DNA of 64,000 bases from Arachis hypogaea. Taxonomy: Eukaryota > Streptophyta > Magnoliopsida > Fabales > Fabaceae. The stretch covers positions 71,280,841 through 71,344,840 of the forward strand of contig NC_092048.1 in assembly GCF_003086295.3 (NCBI RefSeq), written 5' to 3'. The position numbers were made by a program, and so were the translations under genes. Below the pieces are notes generated by a model. That model was not told where the DNA came from. It made no database searches and worked only from the letters and a program-made list of their open reading frames with translations. Below are positions 1-10,463 of this stretch, piece after piece (within the stretch, counting starts at the first letter, position 1; each line of letters begins with the position of its first letter).

Positions 1-267
1 AAGAGCAATAGATCACGCAACTGGAAATTTAAATTGCAGGAAGAATAAAGGAAATTGGATGCTGGGAATCAAAACAGAATTGAAATTTTGAAGTGCAGTG
101 AATTAAAAGCAGCAAGAAAAACAAAGAGAAATCTCAGAGGGAGAATGAAACAGAACACCTTCAATTCTCCACCCAAGATTCAAAACAAAGAAAATTAAAG
201 AGAGAGCTCTCAAATTCTAGTGCTCCCTAGTGGAGCCAGCCTACCTCACAAATATGAAAATGATGCC

Positions 268-274
268 TTATATA
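268..274 (-). promoter_or_regulatory. TATA box of LTR B (3' copy)
   Basis: Minus strand reads CTATATAAGG in an otherwise A/G-rich stretch, placed between the hairpin-rich U3 and the U5 part of the LTR. The same motif occurs in the other LTR at 16100-16106. Confidence 0.6.
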
Positions 275-481
275 GGCTTTACAAAATGGAAATGAAAATG
301 AAATTAAAAACAAATTACAATTAAATGAAATTCCTATTTTATCTATTTCTTGTGCCTTTGAGTGATGATCATTTGGGCCCTTGCTCTTGATGGAATTAGG
401 TTGATAAAGGCCTTGGTTGATTGCTCTTGGAGTTTGAGGAGGAACCGAATTGAACCGGGTTGAGTTTGCAAAAGTTGGACC

Positions 482-605
482 AAAAGTTGGAGCTAAAGTT
501 AGGGGTCTAACTTTGGCTCCAACTTTTCATAGAAGCCCACAAAACTTGCTGGTATGAACGTTGGTGCCAACGTTAGGGGTCTAACTTTGACCCTAACGTT
601 GGCCT
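482..605. repeat. Paired hairpins in LTR B U3
   Basis: Two long dyads. The first, 482-527, has a 12-bp outer stem (aaaagttggagc with gctccaactttt), one mismatch, an 8-bp inner stem (aaagttag with ctaacttt) and a gggt loop. The second, around 560-600, pairs ccaacgttaggg with ccctaacgttgg. Both recur in the right LTR (about 16315-16440). The sequences are related to the AACGTT hairpins at 12166-12419. Confidence 0.8.
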
Positions 606-1060
606 CCCTTATGCACATTTATGGCGCCAACTTTGTCCTCTTGTCATGTTGCCAATTTTATGCCCAATATAGACTATCATATATGGTTGGAAAGCTCTGA
701 ATGTCAGCTTTCTAACCCACTTGGAATCACTTCAATTGGACATCTACAACTCAAGTTATGATCATTTGAAGAGGGCATGGTCGCTGGCTTTGGTGTGCAG
801 CGTTTGAGGTAACGTTAGCCCTCAAACGTTGGCGAAAACGCCAGTTCTGGAGGCTCAAATGTATTGTCCACCCCATACTATTATACATTGTTGGAAAGCC
901 CTGGATGTCTACTTTCCAATGCCGTTGGGAGCACATTATTTGGAGCTCTACAGCTCGAGTTATACTCCTTTGAAGGTGCAGAGGTCAGTTGGCCTCACTG
1001 CAGGTTGCCACCATGTTCGTTTATGCACATTGCGGGGCAGTTTTCTCCCTCAATTTTAGT

Positions 1061-1065
1061 GTCCA
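1061..1065. repeat. Target site duplication of element A, left copy (gtcca)
   Basis: gtcca here is repeated at 12025-12029. The uninterrupted LTR at about 16890 reads gtgtccaccat, which confirms the empty target site. Confidence 0.95.
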
Positions 1066-1112
1066 TGGTAGCACAAATTGCGAATCACACTTTTCACAAC
1101 ACGTACCACTGA

Positions 1113-1159
1113 CCAGCAAGTGCACTGGGTCGTCCAAGTAATACCTTACGTGAGTAAGG
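1113..1159. other. Tandem U5 hairpins in LTR A
   Basis: Two short dyads near the LTR end. 1113-1128 is CCAG-caagtgca-CTGG. 1144-1159 is CCTTAC-gtga-GTAAGG. Equivalent dyads with changed but still pairing bases occur in other families (15543-15592, 33598-33644, 57060-57109, 57864-57909). A copy is at 10511-10557 in the other LTR of A. Confidence 0.7.
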
Positions 1160-1990
1160 GTCGAATCCCACGGTGATTGTTGGTTTGAAGCAATCTATGG
1201 TTATCTTGTAAATCTTAGTCAGGAAGTCAATTATGTTTATCAATTGAATTGTGAGTAACCAGTAGAGCATAAATTAGAAGTTACTTGTTGTGCAATAATG
1301 GAGAATATGTTGGAGTTTTGGAGATGCTTTGTCTTCTGAATCTCTGCTTTCCTCTGTCTTCTTGTTCACGCACGCACGTCCCCCTACGGCAAGCTGTGTG
1401 TTGGTGGATCACCGTTGTCAATGGCTACCTTCCATCCTTCCAGTGAAAACTACGCTCACGCGCTCTGTCACAGCACGGCTAATCACCGGTTGGTTCTCGA
1501 TCCGGTTGGAATAGGATTTACTATCCTTTTGCATCTGTCACTAACGCCCAGCCTTCAGGAGTTTGAAGCTCGTCACAGTCATTCAATCCTTGAATCCTAC
1601 TCGGAATACCACAGACAAGGTTTAGACTTTCCGGATTCTCATGAATGCCGCCATCAGTTCTAGCTTATACCACGGAGATTCTGATTAAGGAATCTAAGAG
1701 ATACTCATTCAATCGGATATAGAATGGAGGTGGTTGTCAGGCACACGTTCATGGTTTCAGGAAGGTGATGAATGTCACAGATCATCACCTTCATCACAGT
1801 TAAGCGCGAATGAACATCTTAGATAGGAACAAGCGTGTTTAAATGGAAAACAGAAATACTTGCATTAATTCATCGAGACACAGCAGAGCTCCTCACCCCC
1901 CAACAATGGGGTTTAGAGACTCATGCCGTCAGAGAATACAAAGTTTAGATCTGAAATGTCATGAGATCCAAAATAAGTCTCTAAAAGTTG

Positions 1991-1998
1991 TTTAAATA
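1991..1998 (-). promoter_or_regulatory. TATA-like box of LTR A (3' copy)
   Basis: Minus strand reads TATTTAAA, at the position where related LTRs I and O carry TATAAATA. The second LTR has it at 11388-11395. It is weaker than the boxes in the other families. Confidence 0.4.
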
Positions 1999-2147
1999 CT
2001 AAACCAGTAGCCTAGGGTTACAAAATATGAGTGGACTATGATGGATGATGCAGAGATCCACTTCTGGGGCCCACTTGGTGTGCTGGGGCCCACTTGGTGT
2101 GTGCTGGGGCTGAGACTTTAAGCGATTCACGTGCAGAGGCCATTTGT

Positions 2148-2255
2148 GGAGTTGAACGCCAGTTTTTGTGCCAGTTTGGGCGTTCAACTCCAGTTTTTGA
2201 TCCTTTTCTGGCGCTGGACGCCAGATTTGGGCAGAAGGCTGGCGTTGAACGCCAG
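2148..2255. repeat. Palindrome cluster in LTR A U3 (GTTGAACGCC type)
   Basis: Three dyads. 2148-2160 with 2179-2191 form a perfect 13-bp stem (ggagttgaacgcc with ggcgttcaactcc). 2208-2224 is ctggcgctggacgccag. 2239-2255 is ctggcgttgaacgccag. The same units recur in the gag spacer and in the 3' region of this element. Confidence 0.85.
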
Positions 2256-2628
2256 TTTACGTCGTCCATTCTTGTGCAAAGTATGGACTATTATATATTG
2301 CTGGAAAGCCCTGGATGTCTACTTTCCAACGCAATTGGAAGCACTCCATTTCAAGTTCTGTAGCTCCAGCAAATCCACTTTGAGTGCAGGGAGGTCAGAA
2401 TCCAACAGCATCAGCAGTCCTTTTTCAGCCTGAATCAGATTTTTGCTCAGCTCCTTCAATTTCAGCTAGAAAAATACCTGAAATTACAGAAAAACACACA
2501 ACTCATAGTAAAGTCCAGAAACATGAATTTTTCCTAAAAACTACTGGAAATAAACTAAAAACTAACTAAAACATACTCAAAACTATATGAAATTATCCCC
2601 AAAAAGCGTATAAAATATCCGCTCATCA

Positions 2629-2642
2629 CAACACCAAACTTA
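2629..2642 (-). other. Polypurine tract of element A
   Basis: Minus strand TAAGTTTGGTGTTG directly abuts the 3' LTR (TGATGAGC). This is the second-strand primer position. The motif AAGTTTGGTGTT is shared with elements B and O. Confidence 0.8.
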
Positions 2643-2646
2643 AACT

Positions 2647-2666
2647 GTTGCTTGTCCTCAGGCAAC
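2647..2666 (-). other. PPT-adjacent hairpin of element A
   Basis: gttgcttg-tcct-caggcaac forms an 8-bp stem with one G-U pair and a four-base loop, 18 bases inside the LTR edge. Hairpins of the same shape and spacing lie next to the PPT of B, O and H. Confidence 0.75.
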
Positions 2667-3908
2667 TAGACAAATAAAATAGAAGACTAATAGGTTGAGA
2701 AGCAATAATATCTCAGAGTTTTTGATTGAAGCTCAGATCCTAATTAGATGAGCGGGACTAGTAGCTTTTTGCTTCTGAACAGTTTTGGCATCTCACTTTA
2801 TCCATTGAAGCTCAGAGTGATTGGCATCTATAGGAACTCAGAATTCAGATAGTGTTATTGATTCTCTTAGTTCAGTGTGATGATTCTTGAACACAGCTTC
2901 TTTATGAATCTTGGCCGTGGCCCTAAGCACTTTGTTTTCCAGTATTACTACCGGATACATAAATGCCACAGACACATAACTGGGTGAACCTTTTCAGATT
3001 GTGACTCAGCTTTGCTAAAGTCCCCAATTAGAGGTGTCCAGAGTTCTTAAGCACACTCTTCTTTTTGCTTTGGACCTTGACTTTAACCGCTCAGTCTCAA
3101 GTTTTCACTTGACACCTTCACGCCACAAGCACATGGTTAGGGACAGCTTGATTTAGCCGCTTAGGCCAGGATTTTATTCCTTTTTGGCCCTCCTATCCAC
3201 TGATGCTCAAAGCCTTGGGATCCTTTTTATTACCCTTGCCTTTTGGTTTTAAGGGCTTTGGCTTTTTCTGCTTGCTTTCTCTTTTTTCTTTCTCTCTTTT
3301 TTTTTTATTTTTTTTTCTGCAAGCTTTGTTCTTTGCTGCTTTTTCTTGCTTCAAGAATCATTTTTATGATTTTTCAGATTCTCAATAACATGTCTCATGT
3401 TCATCATTCTTTCAAGAGCCAACATATTTAACAGTCTTAAACAACAAATTCAAAAGATATATGCACTGTTCAAGCATTCATTCAGAAGACAGAAAGCATT
3501 GCCACCACATTTAACTAATTAGAATTTCTCTTATTAAAACTCGAAATTTTATTGCTTCTTATTTAAAAGATCTACTATTTTATTCATGTTTGCTGATGAT
3601 GAGAAAAATAAACTATAGCTTAATTGGAGATAAAATCAAAATAGACTAATTACTACTATATGACTCCTAAGGTAAAATTAAAATAAGAACAGTTATCACA
3701 GAGTTAAGGCTAAGATTAGAACTCAACAACCTTGAGGTTTGGGAAGTGTATGTTCCTCTAGTCTGTGAGGTGCTTGGTCCTTCAAGAAAGAATTTCTGGC
3801 GCTTCAGTTCCTTTAAATCACGCCCTTGCTCCTCTTGGAGTGGGTTGTTTGTTTTCCTTTAGGGGCCATGATCTTAGTGATCACGGATAAGCACACCAAA
3901 CTTAGAGC

Positions 3909-3928
3909 TTTGCTTGTCCTCAAGCAAA
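3909..3928 (-). other. Second PPT-like motif with hairpin
   Basis: accaaactta at 3894-3903 is followed by tttgcttg-tcct-caagcaaa, a perfect 8-bp stem. This copies the PPT plus hairpin arrangement at 2629-2666, about 1.25 kb from the LTR. Confidence 0.65.
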
Positions 3929-3973
3929 AGAAAAAGAAGGAGATGGGTAGAAGGAGAGCTCCTCCCCCCCATC

Positions 3974-4174
3974 CTGGCGTTTGAACGCCCAAACACTGCC
4001 TGTTTTGGGCGTTCAATGCCCAAATGCTGCTATCCTGGGCGTTCAACGCCCAGTTGTTGCCCTTTTCTGGCGTTGAACGCCAGATAGCTATCCTTACTGG
4101 CGTTCAGCGCCCACTGGATGCCCATTTTGGGCGCTGAACGCCCAAAATGGCCTTCACTGGCGTTTTCTTGCCAG
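3974..4174. repeat. Palindrome cluster in 3' region of element A
   Basis: About seven units in 200 bp, such as ctggcgtttgaacgccc, gggcgttcaacgccc, ctggcgttgaacgccag and gggcgctgaacgccc. They are separated by 10-20 bp of unrelated sequence. Each unit is itself a dyad. Confidence 0.85.
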
Positions 4175-4322
4175 TAAGCTCCCTATCTCTGTTTTGTGTG
4201 TAGATTCCTTCTGTAACCCTATAAACTTATGCAAATGATTCTTTACCTTAGTGTCAGTGAACTTTATATAAACAAATAAAAATAAAAATAGGGCAAAATG
4301 CTTAGAGGATTGTTGCCCCATG

Positions 4323-4340
4323 GCTGGGTTGCCTCCCAGC
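4323..4340 (-). other. Hairpin downstream of integrase in element A
   Basis: GCTGGG-ttgcct-CCCAGC, six pairs, about 40 bases past the pol stop. Element F has the same loop with a different pairing stem at 31660-31675. Confidence 0.6.
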
Positions 4341-4381
4341 AAGCGCTTCTTTATTGTCTTTAGCTGGACCTTGCTGAGCTT

Positions 4382-7300
4382 TTAATCTCGCTTCAGCCTT
4401 GAGCATTCTTGCTCAATGTTGCCCTCAAGATAATGCTTGATTCTCTGTCCATTGACAATGAACTTCTTATCAGAATCAATATCTTGAAGCTCCACATAAC
4501 CATATGGTGATACACTTGTAATCACGTATGGTCCCCTCCACCGGGATTTCAGTTTCCCGGGGAATAGCCTGAGTCTAGAGTTAAACAACAGAACCTTCTG
4601 TCCTGGTTCAAAGATTCTAGATGACAGCTTTCTGTCATGCCACTTTTTTGATTTTTCTTTATAAAGCTTGGCATTTTCGAAAGCTGTGAATCTGAATTCC
4701 TCTAGCTCATTTAGCTGGAGCAATCTTTTTTCTCCTGCTAATTTGGCATCTAAGTTTAGGAATCTGGTTGCCCAGTAGGCCTTATGTTCCAGTTCCACGG
4801 GCAAGTGGCATGCCTTACCATACACGAGTTGGTATGGAGAGGTCCCTATAGGGGTCTTGAATGCTGTTCTGTAAGCCCACAGAGCATCATCCAAGCTCCT
4901 TGACCAATCCTTTCTACGGGTACTTACTGTCCGTTCCAGGATTCTCTTTAATTCTCTATTAGAGACTTCAGCTTGCCCATTGGTTTGTGGATGATATGGT
5001 GTGGCCACTTTGTGGCGAATTCCATACCGAACCATGGCAGAGTAAAGTTGTTTATTGCAGAAGTGAGTGCCCCCATCACTGATTAACACTCTAAGGACAC
5101 CAAACCTGCTAAAGATATGTTTCTGGAGGAACTTCAGCATTGTTTTAGTATCATTGGTGGGTGTGGCAATCGCCTCAACCCATTTTGATACATAGTCAAC
5201 TGCTACCAGAATATAAGTGTTTGAGTATGATGGTGGGAAAGGTCCCATGAAGTCAATTCCCCATACATCAAACAACTCTATTTCCAAGATTCCTTATTGA
5301 GGCATGGCGTAACCATGAGGCAGATTACTAGCTCTTTGGCAACTGTCACAATTACGTACAAACTCTCGGGAATCTTTATAGAGTGTGGGCCAATAGAAGC
5401 CACATTGGAGGACCTTGGTGGCTGTTCGCTCACCTCCGAAATGGCCTCCATATTAAGATCCGTGGCAATGCCATAGGATTTTCTGTGCTTCCTCTCTGGG
5501 GACACACCTACGGATAATTCCGTCTGCACATCTCTTAAAGAGATAAGGTTCATCCCACAAGTAGTACTTTGCATCAGTAACTAATTTCTTCTTTTGTATT
5601 CTATTGTACTCCTTGGGTATGAACCTTGCAGCTTTATAGTTTGCAATATCGGCAAACCATGGTGCTTCCTGAATGGCAAATAGATGCTCATCAGGGAACG
5701 TCTCAGAGATCTCAAGAAAGGGGAGGGACGTCCCTTTCACTGACTCTATCCGGGACAGATGATCAGCCACTTGGTTCTCTGTCCCTTTTCTGTCTCTTAT
5801 TTCTATATCAAACTCTTGCAGAAGCAATACCCATCTGATGAGCCTGGGTTTTGAATCCTGCTTTGTGAGTAGATATTTAAGAGCAGCATGGTCAGTATAC
5901 ACAATCACTTTTGATCCTACTAAGTATGATCTGAACTTGTCAATGGCGTAAACCACTGCAAGTAGTTCTTTTTCTGTGGTTGTGTAATTTTTCTGGGCAT
6001 CATTTAGAACGCGACTGGCATAATAAATGACATGCAGAAGCTTGTCATGCCTCTGTCCCAATACTGCACCAATGGCATGATCACTGGCATCACACATTAA
6101 CTCAAATGGCAATGTCCAGTCTGGTGCAGAAATGACTGGTGCTGTGACCAGCTTAGCTTTCAGCATTTCAAACGCCGGCAGGCATGCTGTGTCAAACACA
6201 AATGGTGTGTCAGCAGCTAGCAGATTGCTTAGAGGTTTTGCGATTTTTGAAAAATCCTTTATAAACCTCCTATAGAATCCTGCATGCCCCAGAAAGCTTC
6301 TGATTGCCTTAACATTAGCAGGTGGTGGTAATTTTTCAATTACCTCTATTTTTGCTTGATCCACCTCTATTCCCTTGTTTGAGATTTTATGCCCAAGAAC
6401 AATTCCTTCAGTCACCATGAAGTGACACTTTTCCCAGTTTAAAACTAGGTTGGTTTCTTGGCATCTTTTCAGAACAAGTTTCAGGTGATCAAGACAGGAG
6501 CTGAATGAGTCTCCATATACTGAGAAGTCATCCATGAAGACTTCCAGAAATTTTTCCACCATGTCAGAGAAAATAGAGAGCATGCATCTCTGGAAGGTTG
6601 CAGGTGCATTGCATAGCCCAAAGGGCATCCTTCTATAAGCAAACACTCCGGATGGACATGTGAATGCTGTTTTCTCTTGATCCTGGGGATCTACTGCAAT
6701 CTGGTTATAGCCTGAGTAGCCATCCAAAAAGCAGTAATAATCATGACCTGCTAGTCTTTCTAGCATCTGGTCTATGAATGGTAAAGGAAAATGATCCTTT
6801 CTGGTGGCTGTATTGAGCCTTCTGTAGTCAATACACATGCGCCACCCTATAACTGTTCTTGTAGGAACCAGTTCATTTTTTTCATTATGAATCACTGTCA
6901 TGCCTCCCTTTTTTGGGACGACTTGAACAGGGCTCACCCAGGGGCTGTCAGAAATAGGATAAATAATCCCAGCCTCCAGTAATTTGGTGACCTCTTTCTG
7001 CACCACTTCCTTCATGGCTGGATTTAGCCGCCTCTGTGGTTGAACCACTGGTTTCGCATTATCCTCCAATAGGATTTTGTGCATGCATCTAGCTGGGCTT
7101 ATGCCCTTAAGATCACCTATGGACCACCCAAGAGCTGTCTTGTGTGTCCTTAGCACTTGAATAAGTGCTTCCTCTTCCTGTGAATTTAAAGCAGAGCTTA
7201 TGATCACTGGAAAAGTGTCACCTTCTCCTAGAAATGCATATTTCAAGGATGGTGGCAGTGGCTTGAGCTCTGGTTTAGGAGGTTTTTCCTCTTTCAGAAG

Positions 7301-9433
7301 AAAGTTCAGAGGCTCTTTCATGTCCCCTGAATCCTCCAAATCAGGCTGAACATCTTTAAAGATGTTTTCCAACTCTGATTCGAGACTCTCAGCCATGTTG
7401 ATCTCTTCTACCAAAGAGTCAATAAGGTCAACTTTCATGCAGTCTGTTGATGTGTCTGGATGCTGCATGGCTTTGACAGCGTTCAATTTGAACTCGTCAT
7501 CGTTGACTCTCAGGGTTATTTCCCCCTGCTGGACGTCAATGAAGGATCGTCCAGTTGCTAGGAAGGGTCTTCCTAGAATGAGAGTAGCACTCTTGTGCTC
7601 CTCCATTTCCAGCACAACAAAGTCAGTGGGAAAGGCGAATGGCCCAACTCTGACAATCATGTCCTCAATCACGCCTGATGGGTATTTAGTGGAACCATCA
7701 GCAAGTTGGAGACATATCCGGGTTGGTTTAACTTCTTCAGTTAAGCCAAGCTTCCTGATAGTGGATGCAGGTATCAGGTTGATGCTTTCCCCAAGATCGC
7801 ATAAAGCTGTCTTGGTGCAATCACCTTCTAATATGCATGGTATCAGAAAGCTCCCAGGGTCTTTAAGCTTTTCAGGAAAGCTTTTCAGAATGACTGCACT
7901 GCATTCTTCAGTGAGGAGAACTCTTTCTGTTTCTCTCCACTCCTTTTTATGACTCAAGATCTCTTTCATGAACTTGGCATAAGAAGGTATTTGCTCAAGT
8001 GCCTCTGCAAATGGAATCTTTATTTCAAGAGTCCTTAGATAATCTGCAAAGTGAGCAAATTGCTTATCCTGCTCCTCTTTCCGGAGTTTTTGAGGATAAG
8101 GTATCTTGGCTTTATATTCCTCAACCTTAGTGGTTAAAGAAGCCTTTTTAGAGGGGTTGTTGTCAGCACTTGTGTGTGTCTGATCCCTCACTGGCAATTG
8201 AATGCTAGAGTCAGAAGCTGGAGTGACGTTAGACGCCAGCTCACTGTCTGTTCCTGGCGCCTGAACGCCAGAAATGTGCCCCTGTTGGGCGTTCAACGCC
8301 AGATTCTTGCCCATTTCTGGCGTTGAACGCCAATCCTGCCTTGTTTCTGGCGCTGAACGCCAGCTTTGGGCATGGTCTGGGCGTTCAGCGCCAGCCTTCC
8401 ACCCATTTTCTGGCGTTTTAGTGCCAGAATTATTTTTCCCTGGGCTCTTACTGTCCTCAGGGGAATCTTTGGTGGGTTGCTCATTTCTTGAATTTTTGAT
8501 GCCTTGAGGTGGGGTATTTAATGTTTTCCCACTTCTTAATTGAACTGCTTGGCATTCTTCTGCTATTTGCTTTGATAGCTGCTGCTTTGTTTGCTTAAAC
8601 TGTTCTTCCATATGTATATTAGCTATCCTTGTCTCCTGTAACCTGTCTTTGAATTCAGCTAGCTGCTTTGTTAGAAAATCTAATTGCTGATTGAATTCAA
8701 CAGCTTGTTTTACAGTACTGAATTCAGCAGTTACTGTTTTAGCCTCTTCATTCATGGAAGGGTTGCTGCTTAGATACAGATGCTGATTCCTGGCAACTGT
8801 ATCAATGAGCTCTTGAGCCTCTTCGATTGTCTTTCTCATATGGATAGATCCACCAGCTGAGTAATCTAAAGACATCTGAGCTCCTTCTGCAAGCCCATAG
8901 TAGAAGATGTCTAACTGAACCCACTCTGAAAACATTTCAGATGGGCATTTTCGTAGCATCTCTCTATATCTCTCCCAGGAATCATAAAGAGATTCATTAT
9001 CTCCTTGTTTAAAGCCTTGGATGTCTAGCCTTAGCTGTGTCATCCTTTTTGGAGGGAAATATTGATTCAGGAATTTTTCTGTCAGCTGTTTCCATGTTCT
9101 TATGCTGGCCTTAGGTTGGTTATTTAACCACCTCTTAGCTTGATCTTTTACAGCAAATGGAAACAGTAATAGTCTGTAGACATCCTGATCTATTTCCTTA
9201 TCATGTACTGTGTCAGCAATCTGTAGAAACTGTGCCAGAAACTCTATAGGTTCTTCCTGTGGAAGACCGGAATACTGGCAACTTTGCTGCACCATGATAA
9301 TGAGCTGAGGATTCAACTCAAAGCTACTAACTCCAATGGAGGGTATGCATATGCTACTCCCATATGAAGCAGTAGAGGGGTTAGAATATGACCCCAGAGT
9401 CCTCCTGGACTGTTCATTTCCACTTATGTCCAT
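4382..9433 (-). pseudogene. gag-pol polyprotein of element A (Athila-type), two in-frame stops
   Basis: One continuous frame of about 1683 codons from ATG 9433. The first 1326 codons are open: Gag core ~60-200; spacer ~300-430 with QLRSGK at ~298 and a segment encoded by DNA palindromes (~345-400); protease ~530-640 with DLGES at ~546 where DLGAS is usual; RT ~810-1000 with FMDDF at ~967; RNase H ~1110-1230. TAA at 5453-5455 cuts the integrase HHCC zinc finger, and a second TAA at 5294-5296 lies before the integrase core. From there to 4382 the integrase is open, with the D, D, E residues in WGIDFMG, SDGGTHF and [10 protein letters not shown], and a GPY-like C-terminal domain. No gag zinc knuckle is seen. 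Both stops replace codons one C-to-T step from glutamine. Function would be genomic RNA packaging, reverse transcription and integration. In its present state it is unlikely to make integrase. Confidence 0.93.
8254..8427. repeat. Palindrome cluster inside the gag reading frame of element A
   Basis: Units such as gggcgttcaacgcc, ctggcgttgaacgcc, ctggcgctgaacgccag and gggcgttcagcgccag occupy the Gag-protease spacer without breaking the frame. They translate into repeated tripeptide-rich text (WRSAPE, WRSTPE, ALNAQ, GVQAP). These are the same units as in the LTR and the 3' region. Confidence 0.85.
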
Positions 9434-10439
9434 GATGGATCTATGGATATAACTTGGACTGATTTACCTTTTTATTTATTTTATTTTATAAGAAGTAAAT
9501 ACTTAAATAAAATAAAATAACTAAAAAGAATTTAAATTTTGAAAATATTATTTTTTTTTCGTAAAAAATTAAAATTAATTAGTTAAAAAAAAACAGAAAT
9601 TTTTGAAAAAGAGGGAGGATATTTTCGAAAATTAGAGAGAGAGAGAGAGTTAGTTAGGTAGTTTTGAAAAAGTTAAGAAACAAACAAGAAGTTAGTTAGT
9701 TAGTTGCAACAAATTTGAAAAGATAAGAAGTTAGGAAGTTAGAAGAGATATTTTGAAAAGATATTTTTTTTTTGAATTTAGTGAGGAGAGAGAAAAACAA
9801 TAAGATAGTACAAGATTTAAAATTTTTAGATCTAATGCTCCTTGTTTTTCGAAAAATTTGGAGAGAAAACACCAAGGAACACCAAACTTAAAAATTTTAA
9901 GATCAAGACACAAGGAAAACTCAAGAACACTTTGAAGACTCACAAGAACACAAGAACATGAAGGAAGAACACGAAACTTAAAATTTTTAGAAAACCAAAC
10001 CAAAATTTTCGAAAATCAAAGGGAAATCAACAAGAAAACACCAAACTTAAAGTTTGGCACAAGATTTAATAAAAAAAAATATTTGTGAAAAAGAAGGTTT
10101 TGAAAAGAGTATAAAAGAGTTTAACCCAATCAAATTAATGTTCTAGCCAAATGAGTTATGGGACCTTCAAAAATTTTAAGAAAGATTATTTTTGAAAACA
10201 CCAAACTTAAAGTTTGGCACAGGATTTAATAGAAAAATTATTTTTGAAAAAGGTTTTTTTTTTTTAAAAAAATATGATAGCCAATTATCATGAACATAAA
10301 CACCACGTTCTAAATAACTGAGCTATAAGTTTAAAGTATTTTAACAAGGGATAAATAATAAAAGACTCTAAACCAAAAAAGAAATATTTTTCCTAATCTA
10401 AGCAACAAAATAATCCGTCAGTTGTTCAAACACGAACAA
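9434..10439 (-). other. 5' leader of element A
   Basis: About 1 kb between PBS and gag ATG. A/T-rich with purine runs (gagaga near 9640), homopolymers and several AAGTTTGGTGTT motifs (for example near 9885, 10040 and 10200). No ORF is supported. It presumably carries packaging signals, but none is identifiable. Confidence 0.7.
10041..10217. repeat. Duplicated PPT-like palindrome in the leader
   Basis: ccaaacttaaagtttgg, a perfect 8-bp dyad around one base, occurs at 10041-10057 and again at 10201-10217, each preceded by aaaaca and followed by cacaRgatttaat. Each half is the PPT core. Confidence 0.75.
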
Positions 10440-10457
10440 TCCCCGGCAACGGCGCCA
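10440..10457 (-). other. Primer binding site of element A (tRNA-Asp)
   Basis: Plus strand tccccggcaacggcgcca equals the 3' 18 bases of plant tRNA-Asp(GUC) including CCA, so the element RNA is complementary. Six bases (aaaact) separate it from the LTR. Confidence 0.92.
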
Positions 10458-10463
10458 AAAACT

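Larger units (their letters stand above)
1..1065 (-). repeat. LTR of element B (3' copy), part 1
   Basis: Matches 15834-16890 almost base for base, with about ten substitutions by eye. The match breaks exactly where element A starts and resumes at 12025. It holds the U3/R boundary region with a TATA box and two strong hairpins. The true LTR end lies outside the window. Confidence 0.9.
1066..2628 (-). repeat. 3' LTR of element A
   Basis: 1563 bp, begins tggtagc and ends gctcatca on the plus strand, so TG...CA ends are intact here. Nearly identical to 10464-12024. Next to the internal side is caacaccaaactta, the complement of a purine-rich PPT. Confidence 0.95.
2667..4381 (-). other. 3' untranslated region of element A
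   Basis: About 1.7 kb between integrase stop and PPT. No ORF above about 80 codons has coding character, and no envelope-like ORF is seen, although some Athila elements carry one here. It contains T-rich tracts (3280-3340), a second PPT-like motif with hairpin at 3893-3928, a palindrome cluster at 3974-4174 and a hairpin at 4323-4340. Much of 2629-3420 is paralleled by element O (59467-60268). Confidence 0.75.

Noticed and set aside
2667..4381. Envelope-like gene of an Athila element
   Set aside because: No ORF with membrane segments or useful length; only T-rich tracts and palindromes.
7362..7952. 196-codon frame antisense to element A pol
   Set aside because: Lies wholly within the protease region of the conserved polyprotein; no independent signals.
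10440..10457. tRNA-Asp gene at the PBS sites
   Set aside because: Only the 3' 18 bases plus CCA match; this is a primer site, not a gene.
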